Positions 26,406 to 35,661 of a stretch of DNA of 64,000 bases are shown here, one piece after another. Positions within the stretch are counted from its first letter, which is position 1; every line of letters begins with the position of its first letter. The notes under the pieces are model-generated. The model searched no databases. It had not been told where the DNA came from and saw only the letters and a list, made by a program, of their open reading frames with translations. The DNA comes from Streptomyces sp. WZ-12. Lineage in GTDB: Bacteria > Actinomycetota > Actinomycetes > Streptomycetales > Streptomycetaceae. A program made the translations under genes and the position numbers. The stretch is taken from contig NZ_CP118574.1 in NCBI RefSeq assembly GCF_028898845.1, positions 3,844,001 through 3,908,000 on the forward strand, in the 5' to 3' direction.

Positions 26406-29400
26406 TCAGTCGAACCAGCGCGCCCGGGCCAGCTCGTCGACCCGCTCCGGGTCCTCCAGCAGCGCCGCGACCTCGAAGCGGCGCGGCCACTGCCCGCTCG
26501 CCCAGGCCAGCCCGGCCGCCACGCCCTCCAGCGTCGCGGCGTGCAGGGTGCCGTCCGGGGTCCACCGCCAGTCCAGTTCGGCGGCGCCGTCGGGCCCCTC
26601 GACCCGCAGCTCCTCGTGCTCGACGTACGAGGCGGGGGTGGCCGGGCCGAGCAGCGCCCGCACCGCCCCGGGCACCTCGTGCACCGCGCCCTCGGAGCGG
26701 ACCTCCGCGGCGATCTCCTCGCTCAGCCGCCGCACCTGGAACAACTCGGCCAGCTCCACGGCCCGGGCCGGCCGCACCGGCAGCAGCGCGCGTCCGCCCG
26801 CCAGCGGCATCAGGTCCGGGGCATCGGCGACCAGCGCGTCCACCGCGTCCACCACCCGGACCGCCCCGTCGACGACGGCCCGCAGCTCGTCCGGCAGCGT
26901 CACCTGGTCCGGGTCGAGCTCCGCCAACAGGCCGTACAGGGCGTGGAGTTGCCCGATGCCCACCGTGAGGTCGGGGTCGGCCAGGCGGGCCAGCAGCTCG
27001 GCCGAGCCGCCCGGCTCGTCGAGCAGCGCTCCGACCGAGGTGCGCACCCCGAGGGCGCGCAGCACCTGGGCGTCGACCCGCCCCGCGTCCGCCGCCTCGT
27101 ACAGGCCGGCCAGCAGCGGGTCGCCGCCGGCGGCGCGCAACCCGGCGGGGCGGCGCCCGTCCAGCACCGGGTGACCGCGCAGCCACCAGGCGGTGTACGG
27201 CCGCACCGACTCCGTGGTGCCGTCCGGCAGCAGCACCCGCACCGGGGCGGTCAGGGCGTCCCGCAGCGGCGGCTGGGAGAGCAGTTCGAGGACCTGCGGC
27301 CAGGCGTCGTCGGCGACCAGGTCGAGGTCGCGGACCGCGACCAGTTCGGTGACGACCGGCGGCACAGCGGCCCACTCGTCGCCCGATTGCAGCGCGTCGA
27401 GGAGGTCCTCGCACCACACGTCGACCGCGTCCAGCAGCCCGGCGTCGTCCGGCTCGGGGAAGTCGCTGTCGCGCGGCTCCAGTTCGTCCGGGTCGAGCAC
27501 CACATCGGCGGCCCGCACCAGCGCGAAGGTGGCCAGCACGCCCACCGCGGCGAGCGGCTGCTCGCCCCAGCGCCGCGCCAACTCGGCGTCGCACCCGGCG
27601 AGTTCGCCCGCACGGATGATCCGCTCGAAGTCGCTACCGGGCAGCACCAGTTCACCCGCCGGCGCCAGCTCGCCGTCCTCGTCCGGCAGCGCCAGCGCGG
27701 CCAGCCAGGGCTCGTCTCCGGCCGTCAGATTGGCGTCCCGGACCAGCCCGAGGACCGTCTCGGCCAGCTCCTCGGCGCCCAGCGGCACCCCGGCGCCCGG
27801 CGCCAGCTCGTCCTCCAGGATGTCGTAGGCGTCCTCGTCGGCGTCCAGCGAGTTGGCGACCGCGGCCCGCACTTGAGGGGTCGTCAGCACGGCGCGCGGG
27901 GCGGCCGGGGTGGCGCCCAACTTCTCCAGGAGCGGGTGCACCGCGTCGGGGTGGGCGACCTTGAGGCCGAGCCGGGTGAGCGCGCCGTGCCTCCCCGCGC
28001 CCTCGTCCGCGGCGTCCCCGCCGGGCAGCGGCAGCAGCACCTGGCGCGGCCCGATGGCGGTCCGCCCGGTGCCCGCCAACGGCACCGGGAGGCCGCTGAG
28101 CCGGTCCGGGTCGGTGCCGGCCAGCGCGTCGTAGAGCCGCCGCCACCACTGCGGCGAGCGCTCCACGCCCGCCAGCCGGTCGATCATCTCGGTGAGCGGC
28201 ACCCGGCCCACGCCCAACGCCCGCAGCTCCGAACGCCGTTCGAGGCCGGCCGGCAGCAGACTGGGGAACAGCTCCGCCAGCACCGCGACGGTCGCCGCGC
28301 CCGCGCCCTCCAGCAACTCGGCATCCACCGGACGCAGGACGCACCGCTCGGCGGCCTCCTCCTCGTCCCACCCGGCGGCCTCCGCCGCCCCGACGCCGGC
28401 CGCCGCGCTCGGCAGGAACCGCACCCGGGGCAGCAACTCCAGTACCTGCCGCCGCAGTTCGCCGTCCAGCCAGCCCTTGCCCAGCGGCCCCGGAACGAGG
28501 TCCAGGGTGCCGGTCGACACCGGCTGCCAGGCGCCGAGCAGCTCCGCGTACGCGGCGGCCACCCGGCCCACCAGGAAGTCCGCGAGCGGCCCCGGGGCGA
28601 CGTGCCGCCGGGTCGGCTCCAACGGGAACGAGGCGATCAGCAGCGCCGGGAGCCCCAGCGGCTCGTCGGTCGGGGTCGGCGCGTGCAGCACCGGCGCGGT
28701 GCCCGGCCGCACCGGCGCCCCGGCCTCGTCCACCGGCACCGCCCAGGTCACCGACCAGGACGGCCGCAGCCTCTCCTCGACCGGCCGGTCCGCCAACAGC
28801 GCCGCGTCCAGCGAGCCGCCCGCACTCGCCACCCGCCACCGGGTGCTCCCCCGCTCGCTGTCCTCGATCAGGACGTGTGCGTCGTCCTGACGCCGGGTCA
28901 ACGTCCGGGCGCCCTCCGGCGTCTCCACCACGACCTCGGCCAGCCCCGGCAGGGTCAGCAGCAGCGCCGCGTCGATCCCGGCCAGCAGCCGCTCGGCGAG
29001 GTCCTGCGCGGCGCCGTCGCGCAGCGGCAGCACCACCGCGGTGTCGTACCCCTCGGGCGCGGTGCCCTCCGCCGGCAACGGCAGCCGCAGCAGCGGCACG
29101 TGGCCCTCGCGGCGGCGCAACTCACCACCCAGTCCCGGACTGTGCGCGGCCACCGCCTCGGTCAGCTCCCGGGCCTCGGCGAGCGACCAGCGGACGCCAC
29201 CGGTGCGGCCCACCAGCGCCGGCTCGTCGCTGACCGCCAGCACCGCGGCGAACCCGACGCCGAACCGGCCGACCGTGCCGGCCGCCACGCTGCTCTCCCG
29301 CTTCGCCGAGGCGCGCAGCGTGGAGAGCGATTCGACGCCGGTCGCGTCCACCGGGGCACCGGTGTTGGAGGCGACGAGCACCGCGGGCGCACCGCCGTTC

Positions 29401-29651
29401 GCGGCGTGCAGGGTCAGCCGCAGCCGGCCGGGGACACCGGCCCTGGCCGCCGCGTCCGCCGCGTTCTGCGCCAGCTCCACGGCGAGCCGGTCGCGGTAGC
29501 CGCCGAGCGCGAGGTCCTCCTCGGCGTTGGCGTCCTCCCGGAACCGGGCCGGCGAGGCGGCCCAGGCGTCCAGCACCCCGCGCCGCAACCGGGCCGTACC
29601 GAACGGGTCGGCGCCGTCGTCCGCGCCCCGCACCCACGGCATACCTGCCAC
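26406..29651 (-). CDS. Large sacsin/Hsp90-type ATP-binding protein
   Basis: About 1081 residues. The N-terminus is a GHKL ATPase fold like sacsin and Hsp90: N-box with RLAVELAQNAADAAAR (residues about 55-70), LVASNTGAPVDATGVESLST, and GTVGRFGVGFAAVLAV. The remaining 850 residues are acidic and Leu/Ala-rich and match nothing I can name. It may be a chaperone-like ATPase; no role is known in Streptomyces. The GTG at 29651 (GAGGGAGA 8 bases before) is preferred to the ATG at 29642. A hairpin repeat locus lies directly upstream, so its promoter must be near or within that repeat. Confidence 0.85.
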   Translation of the reverse strand: MAGMPWVRGADDGADPFGTARLRRGVLDAWAASPARFREDANAEEDLALGGYRDRLAVELAQNAADAAARAGVPGRLRLTLHAANGGAPAVLVASNTGAPVDATGVESLSTLRASAKRESSVAAGTVGRFGVGFAAVLAVSDEPALVGRTGGVRWSLAEARELTEAVAAHSPGLGGELRRREGHVPLLRLPLPAEGTAPEGYDTAVVLPLRDGAAQDLAERLLAGIDAALLLTLPGLAEVVVETPEGARTLTRRQDDAHVLIEDSERGSTRWRVASAGGSLDAALLADRPVEERLRPSWSVTWAVPVDEAGAPVRPGTAPVLHAPTPTDEPLGLPALLIASFPLEPTRRHVAPGPLADFLVGRVAAAYAELLGAWQPVSTGTLDLVPGPLGKGWLDGELRRQVLELLPRVRFLPSAAAGVGAAEAAGWDEEEAAERCVLRPVDAELLEGAGAATVAVLAELFPSLLPAGLERRSELRALGVGRVPLTEMIDRLAGVERSPQWWRRLYDALAGTDPDRLSGLPVPLAGTGRTAIGPRQVLLPLPGGDAADEGAGRHGALTRLGLKVAHPDAVHPLLEKLGATPAAPRAVLTTPQVRAAVANSLDADEDAYDILEDELAPGAGVPLGAEELAETVLGLVRDANLTAGDEPWLAALALPDEDGELAPAGELVLPGSDFERIIRAGELAGCDAELARRWGEQPLAAVGVLATFALVRAADVVLDPDELEPRDSDFPEPDDAGLLDAVDVWCEDLLDALQSGDEWAAVPPVVTELVAVRDLDLVADDAWPQVLELLSQPPLRDALTAPVRVLLPDGTTESVRPYTAWWLRGHPVLDGRRPAGLRAAGGDPLLAGLYEAADAGRVDAQVLRALGVRTSVGALLDEPGGSAELLARLADPDLTVGIGQLHALYGLLAELDPDQVTLPDELRAVVDGAVRVVDAVDALVADAPDLMPLAGGRALLPVRPARAVELAELFQVRRLSEEIAAEVRSEGAVHEVPGAVRALLGPATPASYVEHEELRVEGPDGAAELDWRWTPDGTLHAATLEGVAAGLAWASGQWPRRFEVAALLEDPERVDELARARWFD

Positions 29652-29704
29652 GTTTCTCGTCTCCCTCGTGATGACGTGTCTGCCCCGACCGTACTGTCCC
29701 GACG

Positions 29705-30077
29705 GGGTTCCCACGTTGTCGGCTGCCCCGCCGCGGGGGTTTGCGCCGTGGGCGGGAGGTTGTGGGGTGGGTGCCGGATGCGGGGGGAGTGAAGAACGAG
29801 GCTCCGGGTGGACGTCCCCAACCCACGCCTCTGGCCTCAGGGTTACCACGACGGCCTGGTGGTCCCCCCACCCACCACCGGGCGGGCACCGCCCAACATC
29901 ACGGGAGAGGGTGGGCCTGCGGCGCCTGTGTTGTGGACGTAAAGCGAAGCAGTCCACAACACCGGCGCCGCAGGCCCACTCCCGCCACCACGAACAGACC
30001 GCGGCGCCCCCGCCCAACAACCCCCTCGCCAACAGCGAGCAACCCCCACGGCGGGAAACCCACAAACGTGGGAAGCA
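29705..30077. repeat. Hairpin repeat locus B
   Basis: A 27-base stem with one mismatch (29912-29938 with 29952-29978) encloses the same 13-base loop GTAAAGCGAAGCA (29939-29951) as at locus A, although the stem sequence is different. Outward-facing ends repeat those of locus A: CCCACGTTGTCGGCT at 29710-29724, and at the right ACGGCGGGAAACCCACAAAC (about 30049-30068) followed by GTGGGAA. The region fills the gap between the sacsin-like gene and the DUF3027 gene. No gene is seen in it. Confidence 0.78.
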
Positions 30078-30094
30078 GGCCCAGCGCCGAGCGC

Positions 30095-31012
30095 CTAGCT
30101 GTGGCCGAGCTCCTCGGCCGGCCCGCCGTCCTCAACGGAGCCGCCATCGGCCGCCGGCCGGATCGAGACCGGCTCGACAACGGTCTCGTCCAGCACCGGC
30201 TCCGCCGGCCGCGGAGGCTTCGGCATGACCGCCGCCTCCGAATGCGCCCCGCAGCCGTACGACAGCGAGACGACGCGGCCGTCCGCGGGGGAGAACTCGT
30301 TGGCGCAGACGCCGAACGCCGGTCGCAGCGAGCCGGCCATCGGCGCCAGGAAGCCGCAGGTCATACAGGTGGCGGGGGCCGACTGGGCCATCTGGGTCTT
30401 GGGGCCGAAGGACTCCTCCCAGCGGTCCGCGGCGGCGTGCAGGCCGTAGCGGGACAGGACCCGGGCGCGGCCCATGCCCAGTTCCTCGGCGACCGCGGCG
30501 ATGCTGCCGCGGGCCGGCACCGGCTGGACCGCGGGCGAGCCGGCGACGACGTCGGCCTCCTCGGTGTCGGCGACGTCGGCGGCCATGCCCTCGGCGACCG
30601 GGGAGTTCGGCGGCGGGGTGTCCTCGCCACTGAAGCCGGGCTCCAGGCGGAGGTCGTCGGCCTCGGTGGGCAGCAGGTCGCCGGGGCCCATGTCGCCGGG
30701 GCGCAGCCGCTCGCTCCAGGGCACCCACTCGGGGGCCAGCATGGCGTCCGGGCCGGGCAGCAGGACGGACTCGTCCAGCGTGACGACCTTGGCGCGGGAG
30801 GCCCGGGCGACGGTGACGGCGTAGCGCCAGCCGCGGTAGCCGGGCTCCCTGCAGTCGAAGAGGTGGGTGACGACGCGGTCCCCCTCGGCAACGGCCGTGA
30901 TGTGGTCGCCGACCATGCCGGGCGTCCCGACCTCTTCGGCCGCGGTGCGGGCGAGGTCAACCGCCTCGGCGCACAGGCGGTCAGGGGTACGGCTTCGCAT
31001 CGCTGCACTCAC
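30095..31012 (-). CDS. DUF3027 protein
   Basis: A 305-residue actinobacterial conserved protein. The N-terminal domain (residues 10-105) includes GMVGDHITAVAEGDRVVTHL and WRYAVTVARASRAKVVTLDE, ending EWVPWSERLRPGDMGPGDLL. The C-terminal half holds ELGMGRARVLSRYGLHAAAD and a possible zinc site CMTCGFLAP...GVCANEFSP...YGCGAHSEA. Function unknown; the cysteines suggest a metal-binding or nucleic-acid role. The start GTG at 31012 is 1 base from a perfect 12-base palindrome. Confidence 0.88.
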   Translation of the reverse strand: MSAAMRSRTPDRLCAEAVDLARTAAEEVGTPGMVGDHITAVAEGDRVVTHLFDCREPGYRGWRYAVTVARASRAKVVTLDESVLLPGPDAMLAPEWVPWSERLRPGDMGPGDLLPTEADDLRLEPGFSGEDTPPPNSPVAEGMAADVADTEEADVVAGSPAVQPVPARGSIAAVAEELGMGRARVLSRYGLHAAADRWEESFGPKTQMAQSAPATCMTCGFLAPMAGSLRPAFGVCANEFSPADGRVVSLSYGCGAHSEAAVMPKPPRPAEPVLDETVVEPVSIRPAADGGSVEDGGPAEELGHS

Positions 31013-31406
31013 AAGAATCGATTCTCTCTTCCACGCCGTCTCACGAGCGCGCCAGCCGGAGCTGTCCTGGTCCTGTCCGGACGACCGGTGGGTACCGGGG
31101 GCGGGCGGAGCGGACCTGGGGACCGCGTCGACGTCCGCGCCCGGCTGGATCGTTCGGTCAAGCGCACCTCTTACGTCCTATTCTGCGCGATCGCAGGGAA
31201 ATGAGGTACGCGGCCGGAAGGGACCGCCGGTGGCGCTCTGGACACGCTACCCCTTCAGCGCTGTGCGACCCCTCGGCGGGAGCGGCAAATCTCTTCGAGG
31301 GTGACCCGGCGGGTGGGCCGGCGCCCGATCCGGGCGCCCGCGGACGCCCCGCCCAGGGTCAGGGAGAAAACGCCGTATCTGCGGCGAGTTGGGGCACTAT
31401 GGCCGG
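31013..31406. other. Divergent intergenic region between DUF3027 and MFS genes
   Basis: 394 bases with no gene seen. AGAATCGATTCT (31014-31025) is a perfect palindrome touching the DUF3027 start. TATTCT (31179-31184) next to TGCGCGATCGCA (31185-31194 core GCGATCGC) could be a plus-strand promoter with an adjacent palindrome. The rest looks unremarkable. Confidence 0.4.
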
Positions 31407-32792
31407 GTGGCTGCCGCGAGGGCGTCGAGGGGGTCGCGGGCCCGCCGGGCGGGCCGGGCGGCCGGGCGCGCGCTGCACCGGCCGCTGACCGGCGCGGCCC
31501 GGGGAGTCCGGCGCGCCACCCACGCACAGGGCGCGGGGGAATCCGGGCTGGCCAAGCTGATCGAGCTGCACGCGGTGAACTCCGCGGGTGACGTGTTGAT
31601 CACCATCGCGCTGGCCTCGACGGTCTTCTTCTCGGTGCCGACGCACGAGGCGCGGGGGCGGGTGGCGCTGTATCTGGCGGTCACCATGGCCCCGTTCGCG
31701 CTGCTGGCGCCGGTGGTGGGGCCGCTGCTGGACCGGCTGCCGCACGGCCGCCGGGCGGCGATGGCGGGCGCGATGCTGGCCCGCGCGGTGCTGGCGCTGA
31801 TGCTGACGGGGGCGGCGGCCGGCGGCGGGCTGGCGCTGTACCCGGAGGCACTGGGCGTGCTGGTGGCGTCGAAGGGGTACGGGGTGGTGCGCAGCGCGGT
31901 GGTGCCGCGGCTGCTGCCCCGGCAGATCTCGCTGGTGCGGGCCAACTCCCGGGTGACGCTGGCCGGGCTGCTGGCGACCGCGGCGGCGGCGCCGCTGGGC
32001 GCCGGGCTGCATCTGATCGGGCCGGCCTGGCCGTTGTACGCGGCCTGTGCGGTGTTCGTGGCCGGGACGTTCCTGTCGTTCTCGTTGCCGCACAAGGTGG
32101 ATTCGGGCCGGGGCGAGGCCCGGGCCCGGTTGGCGTCCCGGAACGGCGCGGGGACGGCCGGCCCGGGCGGCCGACGGGCGCGGCCCGGCCTGCGGACGGT
32201 CGGCCCGTCGGTGCTGCACGGCCTCCAGGCGAACGCGTCGCTGCGCGCGCTCTCCGGCTTCCTCACCTTCTTCCTGGCGTTCCTGCTGCGCGAGCGCCCG
32301 TTGGGCGGGCTGGGCCCGGCGGTGTCGCTGGCGCTGGTCGCGGTGGCGGCCGGCGCCGGTAATGCGTTGGGCACGGCGGTCGGCGCCTGGTTGAAGGCGC
32401 GCGCCCCGGAGCTGATCGTCGCGGCGGTGCTGGGGCTGGCGCTGGGCGTCATGGTGGTGGCGGCGCTGTTCTACGCGGTGTTGGCGGTCCTGGTGGTGCC
32501 GGCGGCCGCGGCCGCCGCGGGGCTGTGCCAGGCGCTGGGGAAGCTGTCGCTGGACGCGATGATCCAGCGCGATGTGCCGGAGGCGGTGCGGACGTCGGCG
32601 TTCGCCCGGTCCGAGACGGTGCTCCAGATGTCGTGGGTGGTGGGCGGCGCGCTCGGCATCGCGTTGCCGCTGCTGGGCGTGCTGGGGCTGGCGATGGCCG
32701 CGGTGCTGGTGGCGGTGGGTGCGGTGCTGGCCGTGCGGGGGCTGCTCGACGCGGGCGGGCGGGGCGGGCGGCCGACGCCCCGGGTGGCGTGA
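31407..32792 (+). CDS. MFS-type membrane protein
   Basis: About 461 residues with 10-12 spans from residue 55 on (SAGDVLITIALASTVFFSVP, LYLAVTMAPFALLAPVVGPL, DRLPHGRRAAMAGAMLARAV). An MFS_1/MFS_3-like transporter conserved next to DUF3027 and DUF2771 genes in streptomycetes. The start is uncertain: GTG at 31407 is taken, with CACTAT 6 bases before it; TTG at 31389 is possible. The first 50 residues are Arg/Ala-rich and likely cytosolic. Substrate unknown. Confidence 0.82.
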   Translation: MAAARASRGSRARRAGRAAGRALHRPLTGAARGVRRATHAQGAGESGLAKLIELHAVNSAGDVLITIALASTVFFSVPTHEARGRVALYLAVTMAPFALLAPVVGPLLDRLPHGRRAAMAGAMLARAVLALMLTGAAAGGGLALYPEALGVLVASKGYGVVRSAVVPRLLPRQISLVRANSRVTLAGLLATAAAAPLGAGLHLIGPAWPLYAACAVFVAGTFLSFSLPHKVDSGRGEARARLASRNGAGTAGPGGRRARPGLRTVGPSVLHGLQANASLRALSGFLTFFLAFLLRERPLGGLGPAVSLALVAVAAGAGNALGTAVGAWLKARAPELIVAAVLGLALGVMVVAALFYAVLAVLVVPAAAAAAGLCQALGKLSLDAMIQRDVPEAVRTSAFARSETVLQMSWVVGGALGIALPLLGVLGLAMAAVLVAVGAVLAVRGLLDAGGRGGRPTPRVA

Positions 32793-32883
32793 CGGCGTCG
32801 CTGGCGCCCTCCGGCGGCGCGCGCGGGTGCGGCGCGCCGCACCCGCGCGTGGCGAGCACCGGGACGCCCGATAGCCTGCCCGT

Positions 32884-33393
32884 ATGACCGCTGCGTTGAT
32901 CTCCCGGGGCAAGGGCCGCCGCGCCGCCGCTGCCCTCGGTGCCGTGTCCCTGGGCCTGCTCACCCTCTCCGCCTGCCAGCAGCCGACCGCGCTGGCGACC
33001 GTGACCGTCGGCACGAAGACGGTGACGGCGGAGGTGACCCCCGGCTGCGACGGCGACGGCAAGTCCCTCGACCAGGCGGCCCTCAAGACCTGCATCACCA
33101 AGAAGGGCGGCGACACCATCACGGTGCGCCCGGGTGAGCAGGTCCGCGTGGGCGTCGACCCGAAGGTGGCCAAGGCCGGCTGGTTCGTCATCGGCGGGCA
33201 GCCGCTGATGCGCGCGCCGAGCACCGAGACGTACCGCACCTTCAACGCGGACGACCTCTTCAAGCAGACCAACCCGGCGACCGGCCAGACCGGTTCGCTG
33301 GACGAGGTGACGCTGCTGGTCGCCGAGGCCGGCAAGAGCACCGGCCAGGGCCCGGTGGCCATGTGGCACTTCAACCTCAAGCAGAAGGACTGA
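32884..33393 (+). CDS. DUF2771 lipoprotein
   Basis: 169 residues. Basic start, hydrophobic segment AAALGAVSLGLLTL and lipobox LSAC with the lipidated Cys near residue 31, so exported and anchored to the outer face of the membrane. The mature part is mostly beta (TVRPGEQVRVGVDPKVAKAG, PVAMWHFNLKQKD). The pattern matches DUF2771; function unknown. TAGCCT at 32872-32877 lies 6 bases before ATG: leaderless. It precedes mqnB by 49 bases on the same strand. Confidence 0.85.
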   Translation: MTAALISRGKGRRAAAALGAVSLGLLTLSACQQPTALATVTVGTKTVTAEVTPGCDGDGKSLDQAALKTCITKKGGDTITVRPGEQVRVGVDPKVAKAGWFVIGGQPLMRAPSTETYRTFNADDLFKQTNPATGQTGSLDEVTLLVAEAGKSTGQGPVAMWHFNLKQKD

Positions 33394-33442
33394 GCGCACT
33401 GAGCGCACGGGCCGGGGACCGGCACGCGGGGCAGGGCGCCTG

Positions 33443-34216
33443 ATGCGGGCGCTGGTCGTCACCGCGGTGGCCGCGGAGCGCGACGCGGTGTGCGCCGCGC
33501 TGGCCGTCGACGAGGCCGCGGACGGCCCTCGCGTCGCGACGCTGCCGGGCGGCGGCGCACTGCACCGCGCGCCCGCCGGCGCCCCGGCCCCGGACGTGCT
33601 GGCCGCCGGCGTCGGCCCCGCCGCCGCGGCCGCCGGCACCGCCACCGCGCTGACCGCCGCGGCCCTGGCCGGCACCCCCTACGAGCTGGTGGTCTCGGCC
33701 GGCATCGGCGGCGGCTTCGCGCCCGCCGCACCGCTGGGTTCGCTGGTCGTGGCGGACGCGATCGTCGCCGCCGACCTGGGCGCCGAGACGCCCGAGGGCT
33801 TCGTGCCGGTCACCGAGCTCGGCTTCGGGACGGTGGCGCACCGCCCCGACCCGGCGCTGGTCGCGGCCGTCGCCGCGGCGTCCGGCGGGGCGGTCGGCCC
33901 GGTCATCACGGTGTCCACGGTCACCGGCAGCGCCGCCCGCGCCGCCGAGCTGGCGACCCGTCACCCCGGCGTGCTGGCCGAGGCGATGGAGGGCTTCGGG
34001 GTCGCCGAGGCGGCCGCCGCGCACGGCCTACCGGTGCTGGAGGTCCGTGCGATCTCCAACGCGGTCGGCCCCAGGGACCGCGCCGCCTGGCGGATCGGCC
34101 CCGCCCTCGCCGCGCTCACCGACGCCTTCCGCGCCTTCCCCGGAGCCGTGACCGGCGTCCGCGCGGCGGCCCCGGATGCGGCACCGCCGCCCCACACCCC
34201 CCGGAGGACCCCATGA
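33443..34216 (+). CDS. mqnB: Futalosine hydrolase
   Basis: A 257-residue nucleoside-phosphorylase-fold enzyme that splits futalosine into hypoxanthine and dehypoxanthine futalosine in the alternative (futalosine) menaquinone pathway. Features: ELVVSAGIGGGFAP, FGTVAHRPDP, MEGFGVAEAAAAHGLPVLEV and RAISNAVGPRDRAAWRI. It overlaps mqnD by four bases (ATGA), which confirms the assignment. Other pathway genes (mqnA, mqnC) are not in the window. Confidence 0.94.
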   Translation: MRALVVTAVAAERDAVCAALAVDEAADGPRVATLPGGGALHRAPAGAPAPDVLAAGVGPAAAAAGTATALTAAALAGTPYELVVSAGIGGGFAPAAPLGSLVVADAIVAADLGAETPEGFVPVTELGFGTVAHRPDPALVAAVAAASGGAVGPVITVSTVTGSAARAAELATRHPGVLAEAMEGFGVAEAAAAHGLPVLEVRAISNAVGPRDRAAWRIGPALAALTDAFRAFPGAVTGVRAAAPDAAPPPHTPRRTP

Positions 34217-35064
34217 CCGGCCCGCTGTCCATCGCCTACTCGCCGTGCCCGAACGACACCTTCGTCTTCGACGCCCTGGCGCACGGCCGGGTCCCGGGCG
34301 CGCCCGAGTTGGCGGTCACCTTCGCCGACATCGACATCACCAACGGCCTGGCCGAGCGCGGCGAGTTGGACGTGCTGAAGGTGTCGTACGCGGTGCTGCC
34401 GTGGGTGTTGGAGGAGTACGCGCTGCTGCCCTGCGGCGGGGCGCTGGGCCGCGGCTGCGGCCCGCTGGTGCTGACGCGTCAGCCGGGCGGCGCGGCGGAC
34501 CTGGTGGGCAAGACGGTCGCGGTGCCCAGCGAGCGGTCCACCGCGTACCTGCTGTTCCGGCTGTGGGTGGCGGACCAAGTGCCGGGCGGGGTGGGCGAGG
34601 TCGTGGTGTTGCCGTTCCACGAGATCATGCCGGCCGTGCGGGACGGCAAGGTCGACGCCGGCCTGGTCATCCACGAGGCCCGCTTCACGTACCAGGACTA
34701 CGGGCTGAACTGCCTGGCGGACATGGGCGAGCACTGGGAGCGGACCACCGGGCTGCCGATCCCGCTGGGCGCGATCATCGCCAAGCGGTCGCTGGGTGAC
34801 GGGGTGCTGCGCGGGCTGGCCGATGCCATCCGCACGTCCGTCCGGATGGCCTGGGACGACCCGGAGGCGTCCCGGCCGTACGTCCTGGAGCACGCCCAGG
34901 AGATGGACCCGAAGGTCACCGACCAGCACATCGGGCTGTACGTCAACGAGTTCACCGCCGACCTCGGCGAGGACGGCTACGCCGCGGTGCGCGGGCTGCT
35001 CACGCGTGCCGCGGCCGAGGGACTGGTGCCGCCCCTCGGCCGCGATGCGCTGAGGTTCGTCTGA
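34213..35064 (+). CDS. mqnD: 1,4-dihydroxy-6-naphthoate synthase
   Basis: A 283-residue enzyme that converts cyclic dehypoxanthine futalosine to 1,4-dihydroxy-6-naphthoate, the late step of naphthoquinone ring formation. It opens with the family signature IAYSPCPNDTFVFDALAHGR and contains DVLKVSYAVLP, GRGCGPLVL, VPSERSTAYLLFRL and KVDAGLVIHEARFTYQDYGL. GGAGG 5 bases before ATG 34213, overlapping the mqnB stop. Cytosolic, co-expressed with mqnB. Confidence 0.96.
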   Translation: MTGPLSIAYSPCPNDTFVFDALAHGRVPGAPELAVTFADIDITNGLAERGELDVLKVSYAVLPWVLEEYALLPCGGALGRGCGPLVLTRQPGGAADLVGKTVAVPSERSTAYLLFRLWVADQVPGGVGEVVVLPFHEIMPAVRDGKVDAGLVIHEARFTYQDYGLNCLADMGEHWERTTGLPIPLGAIIAKRSLGDGVLRGLADAIRTSVRMAWDDPEASRPYVLEHAQEMDPKVTDQHIGLYVNEFTADLGEDGYAAVRGLLTRAAAEGLVPPLGRDALRFV

Positions 35065-35069
35065 CGGTC

Positions 35070-35453
35070 CTAGACGTCGAGTTGGTCGGCGACCGCCCGC
35101 AGCATGCCGGCGATCTTGCCGCCGTGCGCCTTGTCGGGGTAACGCCCGCGCTCCAGTTGCTGGGTGACGCTCTCCAGGAGCGTGGTGAGGTCCTGGACGA
35201 TCGAGGCGAGTTCGTCGGGCTTGCGGCGCTGGGCCGCGGCGACCGAGGGGGCCGGATCGAGGAGGATGACGCTCAGTGCCTGGTCACCACGCTGGCCTGC
35301 GACGACGCCGAACTCCACGCGCTGGCCCGGCTTGAGCGCGTCCACGCCGTCGGGCAGCACCGACGAGTGCACGAAGACGTCACCGCCGTCGTCGCGGGAG
35401 AGAAAGCCGAAGCCCTTCTCGCTGTTGAACCACTTGACCTTGCCGGTAGGCAC
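35070..35453 (-). CDS. Cold-shock domain protein with C-terminal extension
   Basis: 127 residues. The first 67 are a cold-shock domain (TGKVKWFNSEKGFGFLSRDD with RNP1, DVFVHSSVL with RNP2) that binds single-stranded RNA/DNA. The rest is a helical extension (ELASIVQDLTTLLESVTQQL) usual in the long actinobacterial Csp form. The GTG at 35453 has GAGG about 7 bases upstream; longer readings are not conserved. It ends 5 bases from the convergent mqnD stop. Confidence 0.93.
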   Translation of the reverse strand: MPTGKVKWFNSEKGFGFLSRDDGGDVFVHSSVLPDGVDALKPGQRVEFGVVAGQRGDQALSVILLDPAPSVAAAQRRKPDELASIVQDLTTLLESVTQQLERGRYPDKAHGGKIAGMLRAVADQLDV

Positions 35454-35661
35454 GTCTGTCCTCGTCCTCGTACTCGTCGGGAAAATGCTGGGCTGGTTTT
35501 GCCGGCGGCGCTGCGGGCGCCGCGGCGGGGAAAAATGGGTCTGGATAACAGTGCAGCGGGCCGCCAAGCCCGCCTACACCAAGGCTAATGGTCCGGGGCC
35601 CGGTGACAAGACGTCGCCAGGGGGATCCTCGGCGGCTCTGCGCCGGACTTACCCTGGTCAG

